A DNA stretch of 64,000 bases from Paraburkholderia sp. BCC1884 (GCF_900996225.1 NZ_CAAJGL010000068.1:310001-374000), one strand, 5' to 3'. Counted from the first letter of the stretch, positions 18,741-28,147 are shown. Notes: generated by a model from the letters alone, not told the origin. Numbers and translations are program-made.

Positions 18741-20030
18741 CTAGGTGCGCAGTGGCTCGCTTCGTGTAATCCGGTCGACATAGGCAACGGCATCGAACGA
18801 TCTGGCGAGCGCGTATTCCGGCTGCGGCTCGAGATGCGAACGCGTGGTGCGAGCAGTCGAGGCCCATGCCGGCGCGCCGCTCAGCGGCAGCATGAATCGC
18901 CCTACGCCGACCTCTTCAAGTGCCGCGTCGTTGCTCGCGTCGGCCGACGCCAATTTGCCGGCATCGGTCGCTGGCACGACGGCGAGTCCTGCATCGGAGT
19001 CGCCGCCGTGCCGGCCGCGTCCAACGGTGCTGCCAATGGCGACGTACTCATCGCCCAGCCAGTCCGACAGGTAGCCGCCCATGGAAACAATGGGCGGCCC
19101 ATCGGGGGCGGAGCGAAACGGTTCTCGAGCAATGTGAATGTTGTGAGCAAGAACGATAATTTTGAGCGGACTGTCGGACTGGTCGCGCATCCATACGAGA
19201 TTCTCCGCGAACGCCAGATCTCGCACGCGATTCGCTTCTGTCAACGAACGGGACCGTACGCTTACGATGCCGTGGGCCTGGAGAATAACGATGACCTGGC
19301 GAAGCGCCCATTCGAATTCCGCGGCCGAGGTCCGGAACGAATACGCGCTGCGGTTCTGTTCGAGTTGCGAGATAAGCTCCGTACAGGCGAAGCGAAACTG
19401 CTCTTTTTCGGTGGTATTCAGCGCTTCGTAGACGGCGGTCGAGCCCCATACCGCAGATTTTGCCGAGCTGTCGAGCGGGACGGCCAGCAAGGCGTGCTCG
19501 ACGCTCAGCAGTAGATCGCGATACGGTGGGCGATAGTCGGGCTCGACGCGTCCGAGATACGACAACACCGATCCAATTGCGGCGCCGGGGTAAGCGGGGT
19601 CCACGCCAAACGCGCGAATCGGATCCTGTGCTCCACGTGAGGCATTCCATGTGCGCAGCGATTCCATAAGCGCCACTGTCTGCGGATTCAGCCACATCGG
19701 CTGACCAAATTTGCGTAGCACCGCAGCCGGCGTATTTTCGGTGTCGCCGCGTAAGTAGGCGTCGACGTCGTTCGAAGCGGGCACGCCGCCCTCAAAAGCA
19801 ATCGCGTTGAAACCGAAATGATCGACAAGCGCCAGCACCAACTCGTTCTTCATCGTCAGCAACTGGGCGCTGCTATGCCAGCTTTCGCCCAATCCGACAA
19901 TGCTCGCATTGCCGACGATTACCCGCAGCGGTTCTATGTCGACGGTGCCGGTCGTTGCGCCCGTGTTCAGGAGAGGATGGCACGCGTCACGCGCCCATCG
20001 GATGAATTCGTCACGCCCGGAGTCAGCCAT
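18741..20030 (-). CDS. Erythromycin-esterase-like hydrolase
   Basis: A 429-residue member of the erythromycin esterase (EreA/B) superfamily. The signature IVGLGESWHSSAQLLTMKNE near residue 40 carries the catalytic Glu and His; FGFNAIAFEGG follows, and FGVDPAYPG and AHNIHIAREPF further on. Most chromosomal members are not resistance genes and have unknown substrates. It is the last gene of a minus-strand series with MmgE/PrpD, TctC and SDR, 106 bases after the SDR stop, which points to a hydrolytic step in that pathway rather than macrolide resistance. Cytoplasmic. Confidence 0.8.
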   Translation of the reverse strand: MADSGRDEFIRWARDACHPLLNTGATTGTVDIEPLRVIVGNASIVGLGESWHSSAQLLTMKNELVLALVDHFGFNAIAFEGGVPASNDVDAYLRGDTENTPAAVLRKFGQPMWLNPQTVALMESLRTWNASRGAQDPIRAFGVDPAYPGAAIGSVLSYLGRVEPDYRPPYRDLLLSVEHALLAVPLDSSAKSAVWGSTAVYEALNTTEKEQFRFACTELISQLEQNRSAYSFRTSAAEFEWALRQVIVILQAHGIVSVRSRSLTEANRVRDLAFAENLVWMRDQSDSPLKIIVLAHNIHIAREPFRSAPDGPPIVSMGGYLSDWLGDEYVAIGSTVGRGRHGGDSDAGLAVVPATDAGKLASADASNDAALEEVGVGRFMLPLSGAPAWASTARTTRSHLEPQPEYALARSFDAVAYVDRITRSEPLRT

Positions 20031-20136
20031 TTTGTCCTGCCCAGAAAAAGATCGTGATATCCGGCCGCCGATCGCTCAGGCAGATCGGCGCGCCATTTTT
20101 AATTGCGTTCTACAACCTCGACGACTCGCCATGCAA

Positions 20137-20928
20137 TCAGGCGGGAAACGGGAAGCCGAACTTGTGTTGCATCACATATCGTCCACCGTCCACGAGCAAC
20201 GTGTGGCCGGTGATGAACGACGCATCGTCCGACGCGAGGAAGGCAATCGCTGCCGCGACTTCCTCGGGCTTGCCGAAGCGGCCGAGCGGAATCCCTTCTT
20301 CGCGGATTTTCCGTTTTTCGCTGGTGATCGCAGCCGTCAGCGGCGTGTCGATTTGAGCCGGCGCGACGGTATTGATGCGGACCCCGCGCCGTGCCAGTTC
20401 AATGGCGAACGTCTGCGTCATCGAGATCACCGCGGCCTTGGCGGAGTTGTAAGCGACCGAGCCTGGTGCGGCTCGCAATGCGTTGATCGACGAGATCGTC
20501 ACAATGCTGCCCTTGCCCGCGTCGGCCATATGCTGGGCGGCCGCGCGGGCAGGGTAAAACGCTCCCAGCAGATTCACTTCGAGCACCTTGTTCCATTCTT
20601 CAGTGGTGGAGTCGAGCACCGACAGCGGTTTGCTGGTGCGAATCCCCGCGCCGCAAACCATCACATCGAGCCGGCCGAACTCGCGGATCGTGGTCTTGAC
20701 GGCTTCATCCACGGCTGGTTGGGCGCCGACATCGACCGTCAGTGCAATGGCGGTCCCGCCCTGCGCGTTGACTTCCTGCGCGGCGGCCTCCGCCAGTTCC
20801 GGACTGAAGTCGGAAATGGCGATGCGGGCGCCTTCGCTGCTTAACCTCAACGCTGTTGCTTTGCCGATACCGCCGCCGCCGCCGGTGATGAACGCGACCT
20901 GATCCTGAAATCTTCCTTGATGTGACAT
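20137..20928 (-). CDS. Short-chain dehydrogenase/reductase
   Basis: A 263-residue SDR: GGGGGIGKATALRLSSEGAR near residue 15, VCGAG near 92, catalytic Ser in ITISSINALRAAPGSVA and YNSAKAAV (Tyr/Lys) near 160. It shares strand and likely transcript with the TctC gene 82 bases upstream. Substrate unknown; a hydroxy acid handled by the TctABC system is plausible. Confidence 0.86.
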   Translation of the reverse strand: MSHQGRFQDQVAFITGGGGGIGKATALRLSSEGARIAISDFSPELAEAAAQEVNAQGGTAIALTVDVGAQPAVDEAVKTTIREFGRLDVMVCGAGIRTSKPLSVLDSTTEEWNKVLEVNLLGAFYPARAAAQHMADAGKGSIVTISSINALRAAPGSVAYNSAKAAVISMTQTFAIELARRGVRINTVAPAQIDTPLTAAITSEKRKIREEGIPLGRFGKPEEVAAAIAFLASDDASFITGHTLLVDGGRYVMQHKFGFPFPA

Positions 20929-21010
20929 GTTGCGGGTCTCCCAAAACGTGACGAGTGATAAATCCGATGAAGCCAGTCGAGTCGATGTGTTGTCCGATGC
21001 GCCCGCAACG

Positions 21011-21994
21011 CTACTGAGCGGGCTTGAGGTTCGATGTCTTGACGATCTGTGCGTATCTGGCGAGGTCGGATTTCATCAACTCGCCGAACTGCGCCGGGGG
21101 CGTGGTCAGCACATCCATGCCCTGATCCGAGAGCGCTTTCCTGATGTCGGGCATGGCCTGCACCTTGGCGATGTCGGCGGAGATCCTGTCGACGACCTCC
21201 TTCGGCGTATTGGCGGGCGCCAGGATGCCGTACCACTGACGCACGTTGAAATTGGCGAGGCCCGACTCGGTGAACGTGGGAATTTGCGGAGCGGCAGCTA
21301 GCCGATGGTCGCCGGAAACGGCGATCGCCCGCAGATTTCCGGCCTTGATATAGGGCAGCACGGCGGGCGCTGCCACGAAGAACAGTTGCACCTGGCCGCC
21401 AATCAGATCCGTCAGTGCCGGACCACCGCCTTTATATTGAATCGGAACCATCTTGACGCCGGCCATGCTGTCGAACAGTTCGCCCGCCAGATGGTTCGGA
21501 TCGCCAAGTCCTCCCGACGCGTAATTGAGTTGCCCCGGTTTTGACTTGGCCAGCGTGATGAATTCCTTCAGCGTATTGGCGGGCACGGAGGGATGCACGA
21601 CCAGGACGAGTTCGGAACTACTTATCGTTGCAATCGGCGTGAAGTCCTTGATGGCATCGTAAGGTAGCTTCAACAGGCTCGGGATGATGACGTGCGAACT
21701 CGACGTCAGCAGTAGCGTGTATCCGTCCGGTGCCGCCTTCGCCACGACTTCCGCGCCGATTATCGTGTTGCCGCCGGGACGGTTGTCCACGATCACCGGC
21801 TGTTTCCAGAGCATCGCCAGCTTCTGGCTGAATAACCGCCCGAGAACGTCGTTGCCGCCGCCCGGAGGGAATGGGACGACCAGATGCACGGCGTGAGTCG
21901 GATAGGGCGGCTCGGCATGCACGGTGGCCGCCGGAACGATCACCAGCAGACCGATGCAAAGTTGCCACGCGAGTGAGAGACATGACTTGAACAT
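21011..21994 (-). CDS. Tripartite tricarboxylate transporter substrate-binding protein (Bug/TctC family)
   Basis: A 327-residue periplasmic binding protein. Signal peptide MFKSCLSLAWQLCIGLLVIV ends near VHAEP; the Bug core is VVPFPPGGGNDVLGRLFSQK, VDNRPGGNTIIGAEVVAKAA and YASGGLGDPNHLAGELF. I start at ATG 21994, which gives a normal signal peptide; an upstream in-frame ATG overlaps the MmgE/PrpD stop. It should hand a carboxylic acid to the TctA/TctB membrane parts encoded at 24777-26825, on the other arm of the same regulon. Confidence 0.9.
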   Translation of the reverse strand: MFKSCLSLAWQLCIGLLVIVPAATVHAEPPYPTHAVHLVVPFPPGGGNDVLGRLFSQKLAMLWKQPVIVDNRPGGNTIIGAEVVAKAAPDGYTLLLTSSSHVIIPSLLKLPYDAIKDFTPIATISSSELVLVVHPSVPANTLKEFITLAKSKPGQLNYASGGLGDPNHLAGELFDSMAGVKMVPIQYKGGGPALTDLIGGQVQLFFVAAPAVLPYIKAGNLRAIAVSGDHRLAAAPQIPTFTESGLANFNVRQWYGILAPANTPKEVVDRISADIAKVQAMPDIRKALSDQGMDVLTTPPAQFGELMKSDLARYAQIVKTSNLKPAQ

Positions 21995-22007
21995 GATTGT
22001 CGATTCC

Positions 22008-23519
22008 TCATCGTGCATCGCGTTGATCGGACAGCAGCGAGGTGAGTTCGCGAATCGAGCCCAGCCGTTCGAGGTTTGCCACCATGTCGATGATCTGTTG
22101 CTGACGTTGCGCGGGCAGCACGCCGGTCGTGAGACTGCGGAACTTCGCCTGCACGTCTTCCCGGCCGATTGGCCGGTCCGGCGAACTGCGTGGCTCGATG
22201 ACCGTGCTCGTCAGTTGCTCGCCGTTGCGTAGCCGTATCCGAACACCGCCCGGAATTTTGCGTGGGAACAGCGACTCGAGTTCGGGATCGATCACCGGCT
22301 TGACCCGGTCGGCGAGACGAAGCACGTCGGTGCGACCGATGGTGGTTTCCGCGAAAGAATCCGGATGAGTGGGATCCAGCAGGATCACAGCCGCGCAGGT
22401 GTAGGGCAGGCTGTATTGCGCGGCCATGGTCGACTCGGGCCGGTAGACCATATGCGTGTCGATCATGAAGCGCGGGCCGAACGGCTCGATTGTCACAATC
22501 TCCTCAGCAGTGAACGGCCGCTCGGCGCGGCAGTTCATCATGGCTTCGATCATCGAATGGAACAGTTTGCAGCACGCGTACAGCTTGATCGACATGCGTT
22601 CGATTTCGAAACGTCCATTGGCCTCCTGAGTCATACGTTCAAGATCGCCGCTTCGCCCTGCAAACTGTTTGGCGAACCCGTAACGTCCTTCAATGGCTTC
22701 CTTCGGCCCGAGAAAACCGTCTGCTGCCAGTTTCGCGGCGAGGATGCCGCGCTCCGCCGGCAGGCCGGTATGCAAGCGCTTGATCATGGTCCCGGTCGGG
22801 TCTTCGGTGAACTGCATGGTGCCGCCGTTCATCGATGCGCCGGAACCGTATGCGCTCACCAGCGTGGCGGCATCCAGGTTGAGCAGAAGACCGGCCGCGG
22901 TGACGGCGCCATAGACACCACCCACGCAGGGAGGATGAAAACCGCGGCGAAGCAGATCGTTGCCTAATGCGGCTCCGATGCGACCGTGCACGTCATAGGC
23001 CGCAACCACCGCTGTCAGGAAGTCTGTGCCCCGGCGATCCAGCGCCTCAGCCATTGCAAACGCCGCCGGCAAAATTACGCTGCCGGGATGGCTCAACGAT
23101 TCGTCATGCGTGTCGTCCAACTCGATGGCATGGGCGGCGGCCCCGTTGACCAGAGCCGCGGCACGCGCGGGTACGCGGTGCGAGCCGTAGATGGTGCTCT
23201 GCTCGCATCCCCCTTCGCTCAGCACGAAATCGCGGACCTTCATTGTCCATGGGAGCTGGGTGCCGTAAAGCGCGACGCCCAAATGGTCGAGCACGAGATC
23301 CTTGGTGCGTTCGATCACACTGGCATTCAACATTTCCCATTTCAGTCCGGCGGCAAAACGCGCGAGCGCCTCGGTCGGTCCTGGCAGCGCGCCTGGCGCG
23401 CCATCCTGGTCAGGCCGATCCGTCGTCTGCTTGCCTTGCTGAAGTGACGACACTTGCTGTTCGCCGGCAACAGTTCCTGCCGTTTCCGCCTGCACTGGCA
23501 GGCTCTCTTGATGTGACAT
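22008..23519 (-). CDS. MmgE/PrpD-family protein (2-methylcitrate dehydratase-like)
   Basis: A 503-residue MmgE/PrpD protein with a roughly 50-residue extra N-terminus. Core motifs are LDHLGVALYGTQLPW, HAIELDDTHDESLSHPGSVI (near residue 135, the hallmark region) and GFHPPCVGGVYGAVTAAGLL. The family includes methylcitrate and cis-aconitate/itaconate enzymes and many uncharacterised dehydratases, decarboxylases or isomerases of carboxylic acids. It is the first gene after the GntR-type operator at 23601; ATG 23519 follows GAGGAG. Confidence 0.87.
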   Translation of the reverse strand: MSHQESLPVQAETAGTVAGEQQVSSLQQGKQTTDRPDQDGAPGALPGPTEALARFAAGLKWEMLNASVIERTKDLVLDHLGVALYGTQLPWTMKVRDFVLSEGGCEQSTIYGSHRVPARAAALVNGAAAHAIELDDTHDESLSHPGSVILPAAFAMAEALDRRGTDFLTAVVAAYDVHGRIGAALGNDLLRRGFHPPCVGGVYGAVTAAGLLLNLDAATLVSAYGSGASMNGGTMQFTEDPTGTMIKRLHTGLPAERGILAAKLAADGFLGPKEAIEGRYGFAKQFAGRSGDLERMTQEANGRFEIERMSIKLYACCKLFHSMIEAMMNCRAERPFTAEEIVTIEPFGPRFMIDTHMVYRPESTMAAQYSLPYTCAAVILLDPTHPDSFAETTIGRTDVLRLADRVKPVIDPELESLFPRKIPGGVRIRLRNGEQLTSTVIEPRSSPDRPIGREDVQAKFRSLTTGVLPAQRQQQIIDMVANLERLGSIRELTSLLSDQRDAR

Positions 23520-23600
23520 TCCGCTGCTCCTCCGTCTCTATCGGTCTGTTCTCGCGTGGCCTCTCTCATACGGTTCTTAATTTTTCAATTACGCCGCCTT

Positions 23601-23637
23601 GTGTCGACACTTTAGTTACGAGATTCGGAGGTGTCAA
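23601..23637 (-). promoter_or_regulatory. Promoter and GntR operator for the MmgE/PrpD-TctC operon
   Basis: On the minus strand TTGACA (23637-23632), 17-bp spacer, TAAAGT (23614-23609). The palindrome GTGTCGACAC (23601-23610) overlaps the end of the -10 box, so a bound protein would block polymerase. The same arrangement occurs at 23760 and 27767. Confidence 0.75.
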
Positions 23638-23759
23638 GATTTCTTATGTGCGCCAAATCTCATAGGGTTCTGCGAACTGGTCGCTATGGGTCGCGTTTTA
23701 TAAGGGTTTTTACGATGTATCGGCCTACTGATATTCACGACGGCATTAGTAAAGCTTTC

Positions 23760-23798
23760 TTGACGTCCGAAAAATCAATACCTATAGTGTCGACACTA
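23760..23798 (+). promoter_or_regulatory. Promoter and GntR operator for the hydrolase-TctBA operon
   Basis: TTGACG (23760-23765), 17-bp spacer, TATAGT (23783-23788). A perfect 14-bp palindrome TAGTGTCGACACTA (23785-23798) overlaps the -10 box and start site. The divergent promoter of the MmgE/PrpD operon lies about 150 bp to the left. Confidence 0.78.
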
Positions 23799-23935
23799 GT
23801 GAAAAATTTTGCGTACACGGCTACGACGCAGTGCACCATCGGCGCGCTGCGCACGCCACCGGTGCAAAACCTTCACGAGCCGAAACCTCGTTCAAACAAT
23901 CGGGTGCCGACTTGCTGAAAACTGAACGTATCGAC

Positions 23936-24697
23936 ATGGGCTGGGGACACCTTGCCTATCGGAGGGCCGGAAGCGGCGTGCCTTGGGTTCTCGTCCATCC
24001 CCTCGCGCTCAGCGGTCGGTTGTGGGAGCCTTTCCTCGCGGAGTTGTTGCCGGGCCACGATCTGGTCATGCCGGATCTGCGCGGCCATGGCGAGAGCAAC
24101 TGGGACGGCAGCGCTTTTTCCATCGGCGACATGGCCGATGATCTTCGCGATCTGCTCGACGTACTTGGCATCGAACGCTGCCACATGCTCGGCATGTCGA
24201 TGGGCGGCTCCGTCGCGATGACATTTGCGTCCCGGTACCGCACGCGGCTCGATCGTCTGATGTTGTGCGATACGACCGCCTGGTATGGTGAAAACGCAAA
24301 AACGACGTGGGACGAACGCGCCCAGGCAGCGCGGAGCAAAACGCGTGGGGAACAGTTGCCATTTCAGACCGTGCGCTGGTTTAGCGACGCTTTTCAGGCG
24401 CAACATCAGGAAATCGTGAAGCATGTCTGTGAAATCTTCACCGGCACGAAGCGCGAGGCCCATGCGCAAGCCTGTCTCGCGATGGGGGCGCTCGACATGA
24501 GGCAGCGGCTAGCTGAGATCGATGTGCCGACGCTCGTCGTCACAGGCGAAGAGGACTATGCGACGCCACCGTCGATGGGCGAGGCGCTGGCACAGGGGAT
24601 TCGCGGTGCACGCTTCGAGCTCTGGCCCGCGACGAGACATATGGCCGTGGTGGAAAGCGCCTCGTTGCGTGCCGAGTTGATGAAATTTGCAAGTTGA
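23936..24697 (+). CDS. Alpha/beta hydrolase (3-oxoadipate enol-lactonase-like)
   Basis: A 253-residue alpha/beta hydrolase: VHPLALSGRLWEPFLAEL (oxyanion-hole region), nucleophile elbow GMSMGGS near residue 85, acid Asp in VTGEEDYATPP and His in ATRHMAVVES. The subgroup includes PcaD-like lactonases. ATG 23936 has a poor ribosome site; TTG 23912 in frame (MLKTERID...) is possible. It is first in the TctBA transcript behind the GntR operator. A lactone or ester substrate feeding the transported acid is inferred. Confidence 0.82.
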   Translation: MGWGHLAYRRAGSGVPWVLVHPLALSGRLWEPFLAELLPGHDLVMPDLRGHGESNWDGSAFSIGDMADDLRDLLDVLGIERCHMLGMSMGGSVAMTFASRYRTRLDRLMLCDTTAWYGENAKTTWDERAQAARSKTRGEQLPFQTVRWFSDAFQAQHQEIVKHVCEIFTGTKREAHAQACLAMGALDMRQRLAEIDVPTLVVTGEEDYATPPSMGEALAQGIRGARFELWPATRHMAVVESASLRAELMKFAS

Positions 24698-24776
24698 CGA
24701 AAATGCGGTGAGCGCCCGCTGACAGGTGGCGAAGCAGCGCGTTGCCCGGCGCTGATGACTAGAAACGGAGACACGC

Positions 24777-25244
24777 ATGTTAAAAGCGGTTACCGGTATT
24801 CCCAGAGACTATTTCGCCGGCGGATTGATGTTCCTGCTTGGACTTGGCGCAATCGCTCAGGGCGCGTCCTACACGATCGGCACCCTCACCGATATGGGCC
24901 CCGGCTTCTTCCCGGTCGCCCTCGGCACGATGCTTACGCTTGCCGGAATTTCCATCGTCGTTGTCGCGAAACTTTCCGTTGCGCCCCGCACGGAAGAGGC
25001 CCGGCCCGCGCCTGAATGGGTCGCCTGGAGTTGCATCCTTGCCGGCATCGCGGCGTTCGTGGTTCTGGGGAAGTACGGCGGCCTCGTACCGGCGACATGC
25101 GCGGCAGTATTTATATCCGCGCTCGGCGATCGCCAGAACACCTGGAAAAGCGCGCTTGTTCTCGCCGCGGCAATGGGCGTAATTGCGGCCGTGGTCTTTC
25201 GGTGGGCATTGCAATTGCAATTCCCGCTGTTTTCGTGGGGCTAG
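24777..25244 (+). CDS. Tripartite tricarboxylate transporter small membrane subunit TctB
   Basis: A 155-residue inner-membrane protein with four hydrophobic segments, the TctB pattern: GLMFLLGLGAIAQG near residue 15, the DMGPGFFPVALGTMLTLAG motif typical of TctB near 39, then two late helices. GGAG lies upstream of ATG 24777. It lies three bases before tctA. Confidence 0.9.
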   Translation: MLKAVTGIPRDYFAGGLMFLLGLGAIAQGASYTIGTLTDMGPGFFPVALGTMLTLAGISIVVVAKLSVAPRTEEARPAPEWVAWSCILAGIAAFVVLGKYGGLVPATCAAVFISALGDRQNTWKSALVLAAAMGVIAAVVFRWALQLQFPLFSWG

Positions 25245-25247
25245 GCG

Positions 25248-26825
25248 ATGATCGAACAGTCTTTGCTCGACTTGTGGCGCGGCTTTGGTGTCGCACTCGA
25301 AGTCCACAATCTGATGTGGTCGTTTTTCGGCGTTCTGATGGGCAACCTGATCGGCGTGTTGCCCGGCATGGGACCGTTGTCGGCGATTTCGGTCCTACTT
25401 CCACTCACGTACACCATGCATCCGATCCCGGCCATTCTGATGCTGGCTGGCATCTTCTACGGATCGCAATATGGTGGTGCGATCGGTGCGATCCTGTTGA
25501 ATCTGCCATGCCATCCCCCGCACGCGGTGACCTGTCTCGACGGCTACCCGCTGACGAAAAAGGGCAAAGGCGGTACCGCGCTCGGCGTGACGATCATCTC
25601 GTCGTTTTTCGCAGCGTCGGTCGGTATTCTTATCATGGTTTTCGCGTCGCCGTTGCTGGTCAAGGTGGCTTTCAAATTCGGTCCCGTCGAGCTCTTCTCG
25701 ATCATGCTGCTCGGCTTGCTGGCCGGCGGCACCATGTCGCGCGGCTCGCCGCTCAAAGGCGTGTCGATGACTGTCTTCGGGTTGCTGCTCGGCGTTGTCG
25801 GCACTGATGTGAACTCGGGCGTCATGCGCTTCACGTACGGCATGTTCCAGTTATCGAGCGGCATCGAACTGGTGGCGCTCGCGCTGGGGCTATTCGGCGT
25901 GGCGGAATTCTTGCGCAACGTGAACCGCATGCAGGTGACGGGAAGCGGCATCAAGCTTCGACTGCGCGATATGCGTCCGGACAAGGCCGAACTCAAACAG
26001 GCATTTTTTCCCATGGTGCGCGGTACGCTGATGGGTGCGCTGTTCGGCGCCATGCCCGGCACAGGGCCCACGATTACGACGTTCCTGGCGTATGCGGTGG
26101 AAAAGAAAATATCGAGGACACCGGAGCGTTTCGGACACGGTGCGCTGGAAGGTGTAGCAGCGCCGGAAGCTGCTTCGCACTCGAAGACCCAGGTCGATTT
26201 CATTCCGACGATGAGCCTCGGCATTCCCGGCGATCCCGTCATGGCATTGATTCTCGGCGCGTTGCTGATACAGGGCATCCAGCCGGGCCCGCAGCTGATC
26301 ACGGAGCATGCGGACCTCTTCTGGGGCCTCATTGCCAGCTTCTGGGTCGGCAATGTTTTGCTGGTCGTGCTCAACGTCCCGCTGATCGGTGTCTGGGTGA
26401 AATTCCTGCAGGTGCCGTACCGTTATCTGTATCCGACTGCATTATTTTTCATCGCGGTCGGCGTGTATAGCACGAACAACAGTCTGTTCGAAGTGGGCGA
26501 GGTGCTGGTATTTGGCGTGGTGGGTGCGGTGCTTCTCGCGCTCGACTTTCCGGTCGCGCCGATCCTGCTCGGCTTCGTGCTGGGTCCGCTTGTCGAGGAG
26601 AACTTTCGCCGTTCGCTGCTGCTCTCTCGCGGAGACTTGAGCATATTTCTGTCGCACCCGATCAGTGCCGTGTTCATCGGCATATCGGCGCTTCTCGTTC
26701 TCTTGCAAGTCGTCTTTGCGCTTCGCCGTGCAGTGCGCAAGCGTGGCAGGCAAGACACGTCCGGTCCGGTCGCACCACCGGTCGCGAAGGTTGCCGATGC
26801 GGCGCAGCTGTTGCGCGGCAAGTGA
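25248..26825 (+). CDS. Tripartite tricarboxylate transporter large membrane subunit TctA
   Basis: A 525-residue permease with about 11-12 membrane helices. Family hallmarks are NLIGVLPGMGPLSAISVLLP near residue 35, GIFYGSQYGGAIGAILLNLP near 68 and the repeat-related GALFGAMPGTGPTITTFLAY near 265. It works with TctB (24777) and a Bug protein, most likely the one at 21011, to import a carboxylic acid by ion symport. It is convergent with the GntR gene, 35 bases apart. Confidence 0.93.
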   Translation: MIEQSLLDLWRGFGVALEVHNLMWSFFGVLMGNLIGVLPGMGPLSAISVLLPLTYTMHPIPAILMLAGIFYGSQYGGAIGAILLNLPCHPPHAVTCLDGYPLTKKGKGGTALGVTIISSFFAASVGILIMVFASPLLVKVAFKFGPVELFSIMLLGLLAGGTMSRGSPLKGVSMTVFGLLLGVVGTDVNSGVMRFTYGMFQLSSGIELVALALGLFGVAEFLRNVNRMQVTGSGIKLRLRDMRPDKAELKQAFFPMVRGTLMGALFGAMPGTGPTITTFLAYAVEKKISRTPERFGHGALEGVAAPEAASHSKTQVDFIPTMSLGIPGDPVMALILGALLIQGIQPGPQLITEHADLFWGLIASFWVGNVLLVVLNVPLIGVWVKFLQVPYRYLYPTALFFIAVGVYSTNNSLFEVGEVLVFGVVGAVLLALDFPVAPILLGFVLGPLVEENFRRSLLLSRGDLSIFLSHPISAVFIGISALLVLLQVVFALRRAVRKRGRQDTSGPVAPPVAKVADAAQLLRGK

Positions 26826-26860
26826 CAATCCGCATAGCGGTGGCGATTCTGCGCTTGCCG

Positions 26861-27724
26861 CTACGCCCCGATTGCGCTATCGGCGGGCGGCAAGCGTGAC
26901 GCGTCAACAAAGCCAGACCGCTCGATGGCACGGAGACCCGTCATAATCAGTGCGCGTGTCATGCTCACGGCCGTGACCTTGTCGCGTTCTTCATAAGCGA
27001 CGAGTAGGCGCCGATGGTCCTGGACTGACCGCTGCAACCGGCCGGGCTGTGCGAGGCTGAAATGGCGGAACTGAAGCGTACGAACACCGAGCGCGCCGAT
27101 GCTCCGCAGTAGTTCGTCGTTGCCGGCAAGTTGCGCCTCGAGCAACCGGAACCCTACGTTGTGCCAGAAGTAGTTGTCGGTCAACCCTCGCGCGACGTCG
27201 TCTTCCAGGGCTGCCTGCCATTTCCAGAGCTCCGCAAGGCGCTCGGTCGGGCAAGTGTCGACGATAAGCTCGCTGACGAGCGAGAACAGACAGGCGCGAA
27301 GATCATAGATGTCTTTCACCTGCTTAAGCGTGACGGGGGCAATGTAGGGGCGCCGGCGCAGCGGGACCACGACGATCCCCTGGCGCTCGAGCTCGGCGAG
27401 CGCCTCCCGGACTGGAGTGCGACTGGTGCCGAACCGGCGAGCCAGTTCGACGGAGTTCACGCTGTCCCCGGGGGCCAGTCTGCCCTCGACAATGTCGAGC
27501 ACCACGTCATCGAAGATCTTACGCGCCAGCGGCGGCCTGTCGTCCGCGTTTCGCACGCTCATCAGTACCAGCGCGCGTCGGTCGCGAACCGCGGTTTCGG
27601 GGGTCAGCGACCATCCCGATAAGGCGCTGCCTTCGTCTGCAAGCGGCGCAGTAGCGGATCCGGCATCGAGCGGAGACAGCCGCGCCGATGACGGAATCGA
27701 TGGTTCGAGTTCCGCAGTGTCCAT
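26861..27724 (-). CDS. GntR-family repressor with FCD effector domain
   Basis: About 287 residues. A 60-residue variable N-terminus precedes the GntR winged helix (KIFDDVVLDIVEGRLAPGDS, then ARRFGTSRTPVREALAELER) and an all-helical FCD domain with metal-binding-type residues (DLRACLFSLVSEL...). ATG 27724 is preferred since AGGA lies six bases upstream; GTG 27727 is adjacent. Its own promoter carries the longest copy of the AGTGTCGACACT palindrome, so it is autoregulated and is the obvious ligand-responsive repressor of both Tct-linked operons. Confidence 0.88.
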   Translation of the reverse strand: MDTAELEPSIPSSARLSPLDAGSATAPLADEGSALSGWSLTPETAVRDRRALVLMSVRNADDRPPLARKIFDDVVLDIVEGRLAPGDSVNSVELARRFGTSRTPVREALAELERQGIVVVPLRRRPYIAPVTLKQVKDIYDLRACLFSLVSELIVDTCPTERLAELWKWQAALEDDVARGLTDNYFWHNVGFRLLEAQLAGNDELLRSIGALGVRTLQFRHFSLAQPGRLQRSVQDHRRLLVAYEERDKVTAVSMTRALIMTGLRAIERSGFVDASRLPPADSAIGA

Positions 27725-27766
27725 CACTGATCCTGTCTAAATAGTCGAGCGAATAGCGTCAGATGC

Positions 27767-27806
27767 ATAGTGTCGACACTATATGACCTCGTTTACATCC
27801 GGTCAA
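27767..27806 (-). promoter_or_regulatory. Promoter and operator of the GntR gene
   Basis: On the minus strand TTGACC (27806-27801), 17-bp spacer, TATAGT (27783-27778). A perfect 16-bp palindrome ATAGTGTCGACACTAT (27767-27782) overlaps the -10 box, 43 bases before the start codon. Confidence 0.78.
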
Positions 27807-28147
27807 GACAGCCACATTGCGTCGCAGAAGTACTCGCGTGAGGCCGCGCGCGGAAGTAATCAGACAGGCAAGCAATTGAGGCTCACCGCGTCGAACGCTG
27901 CCCGACAGGACAGAATCGGACTTGTTGCGAGGGGATACGCTTCAGGAGTTTTTCTCTGGGGACGATGGCAAAGTCTCGGTTAGTCGAGTCTGACTGTCGA
28001 GAATTCTTATTGGGCATTAAATCATCGGTATCAGATCATGCGCTGAGGCTACCCGCTAAAGTTTGTTTCAATAATGCCGATAGCCTCGCTGAGCCGTCAA
28101 ATCAATGAGACTCGAAAATAATTTCATTTAGCTTAATCGGGGAAAAA
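27807..28147. other. Intergenic stretch without a recognised gene
   Basis: Between the GntR promoter and the small membrane protein gene. AT-rich towards its right end, where the promoter of the gene at 28148 must lie. One short open frame exists but has no recognisable motif or ribosome-binding site. Confidence 0.5.

Noticed and set aside
18741..20030. Acquired macrolide-resistance gene
   Set aside because: Base composition matches the neighbours, there is no mobile element, and it sits in a catabolic gene series.
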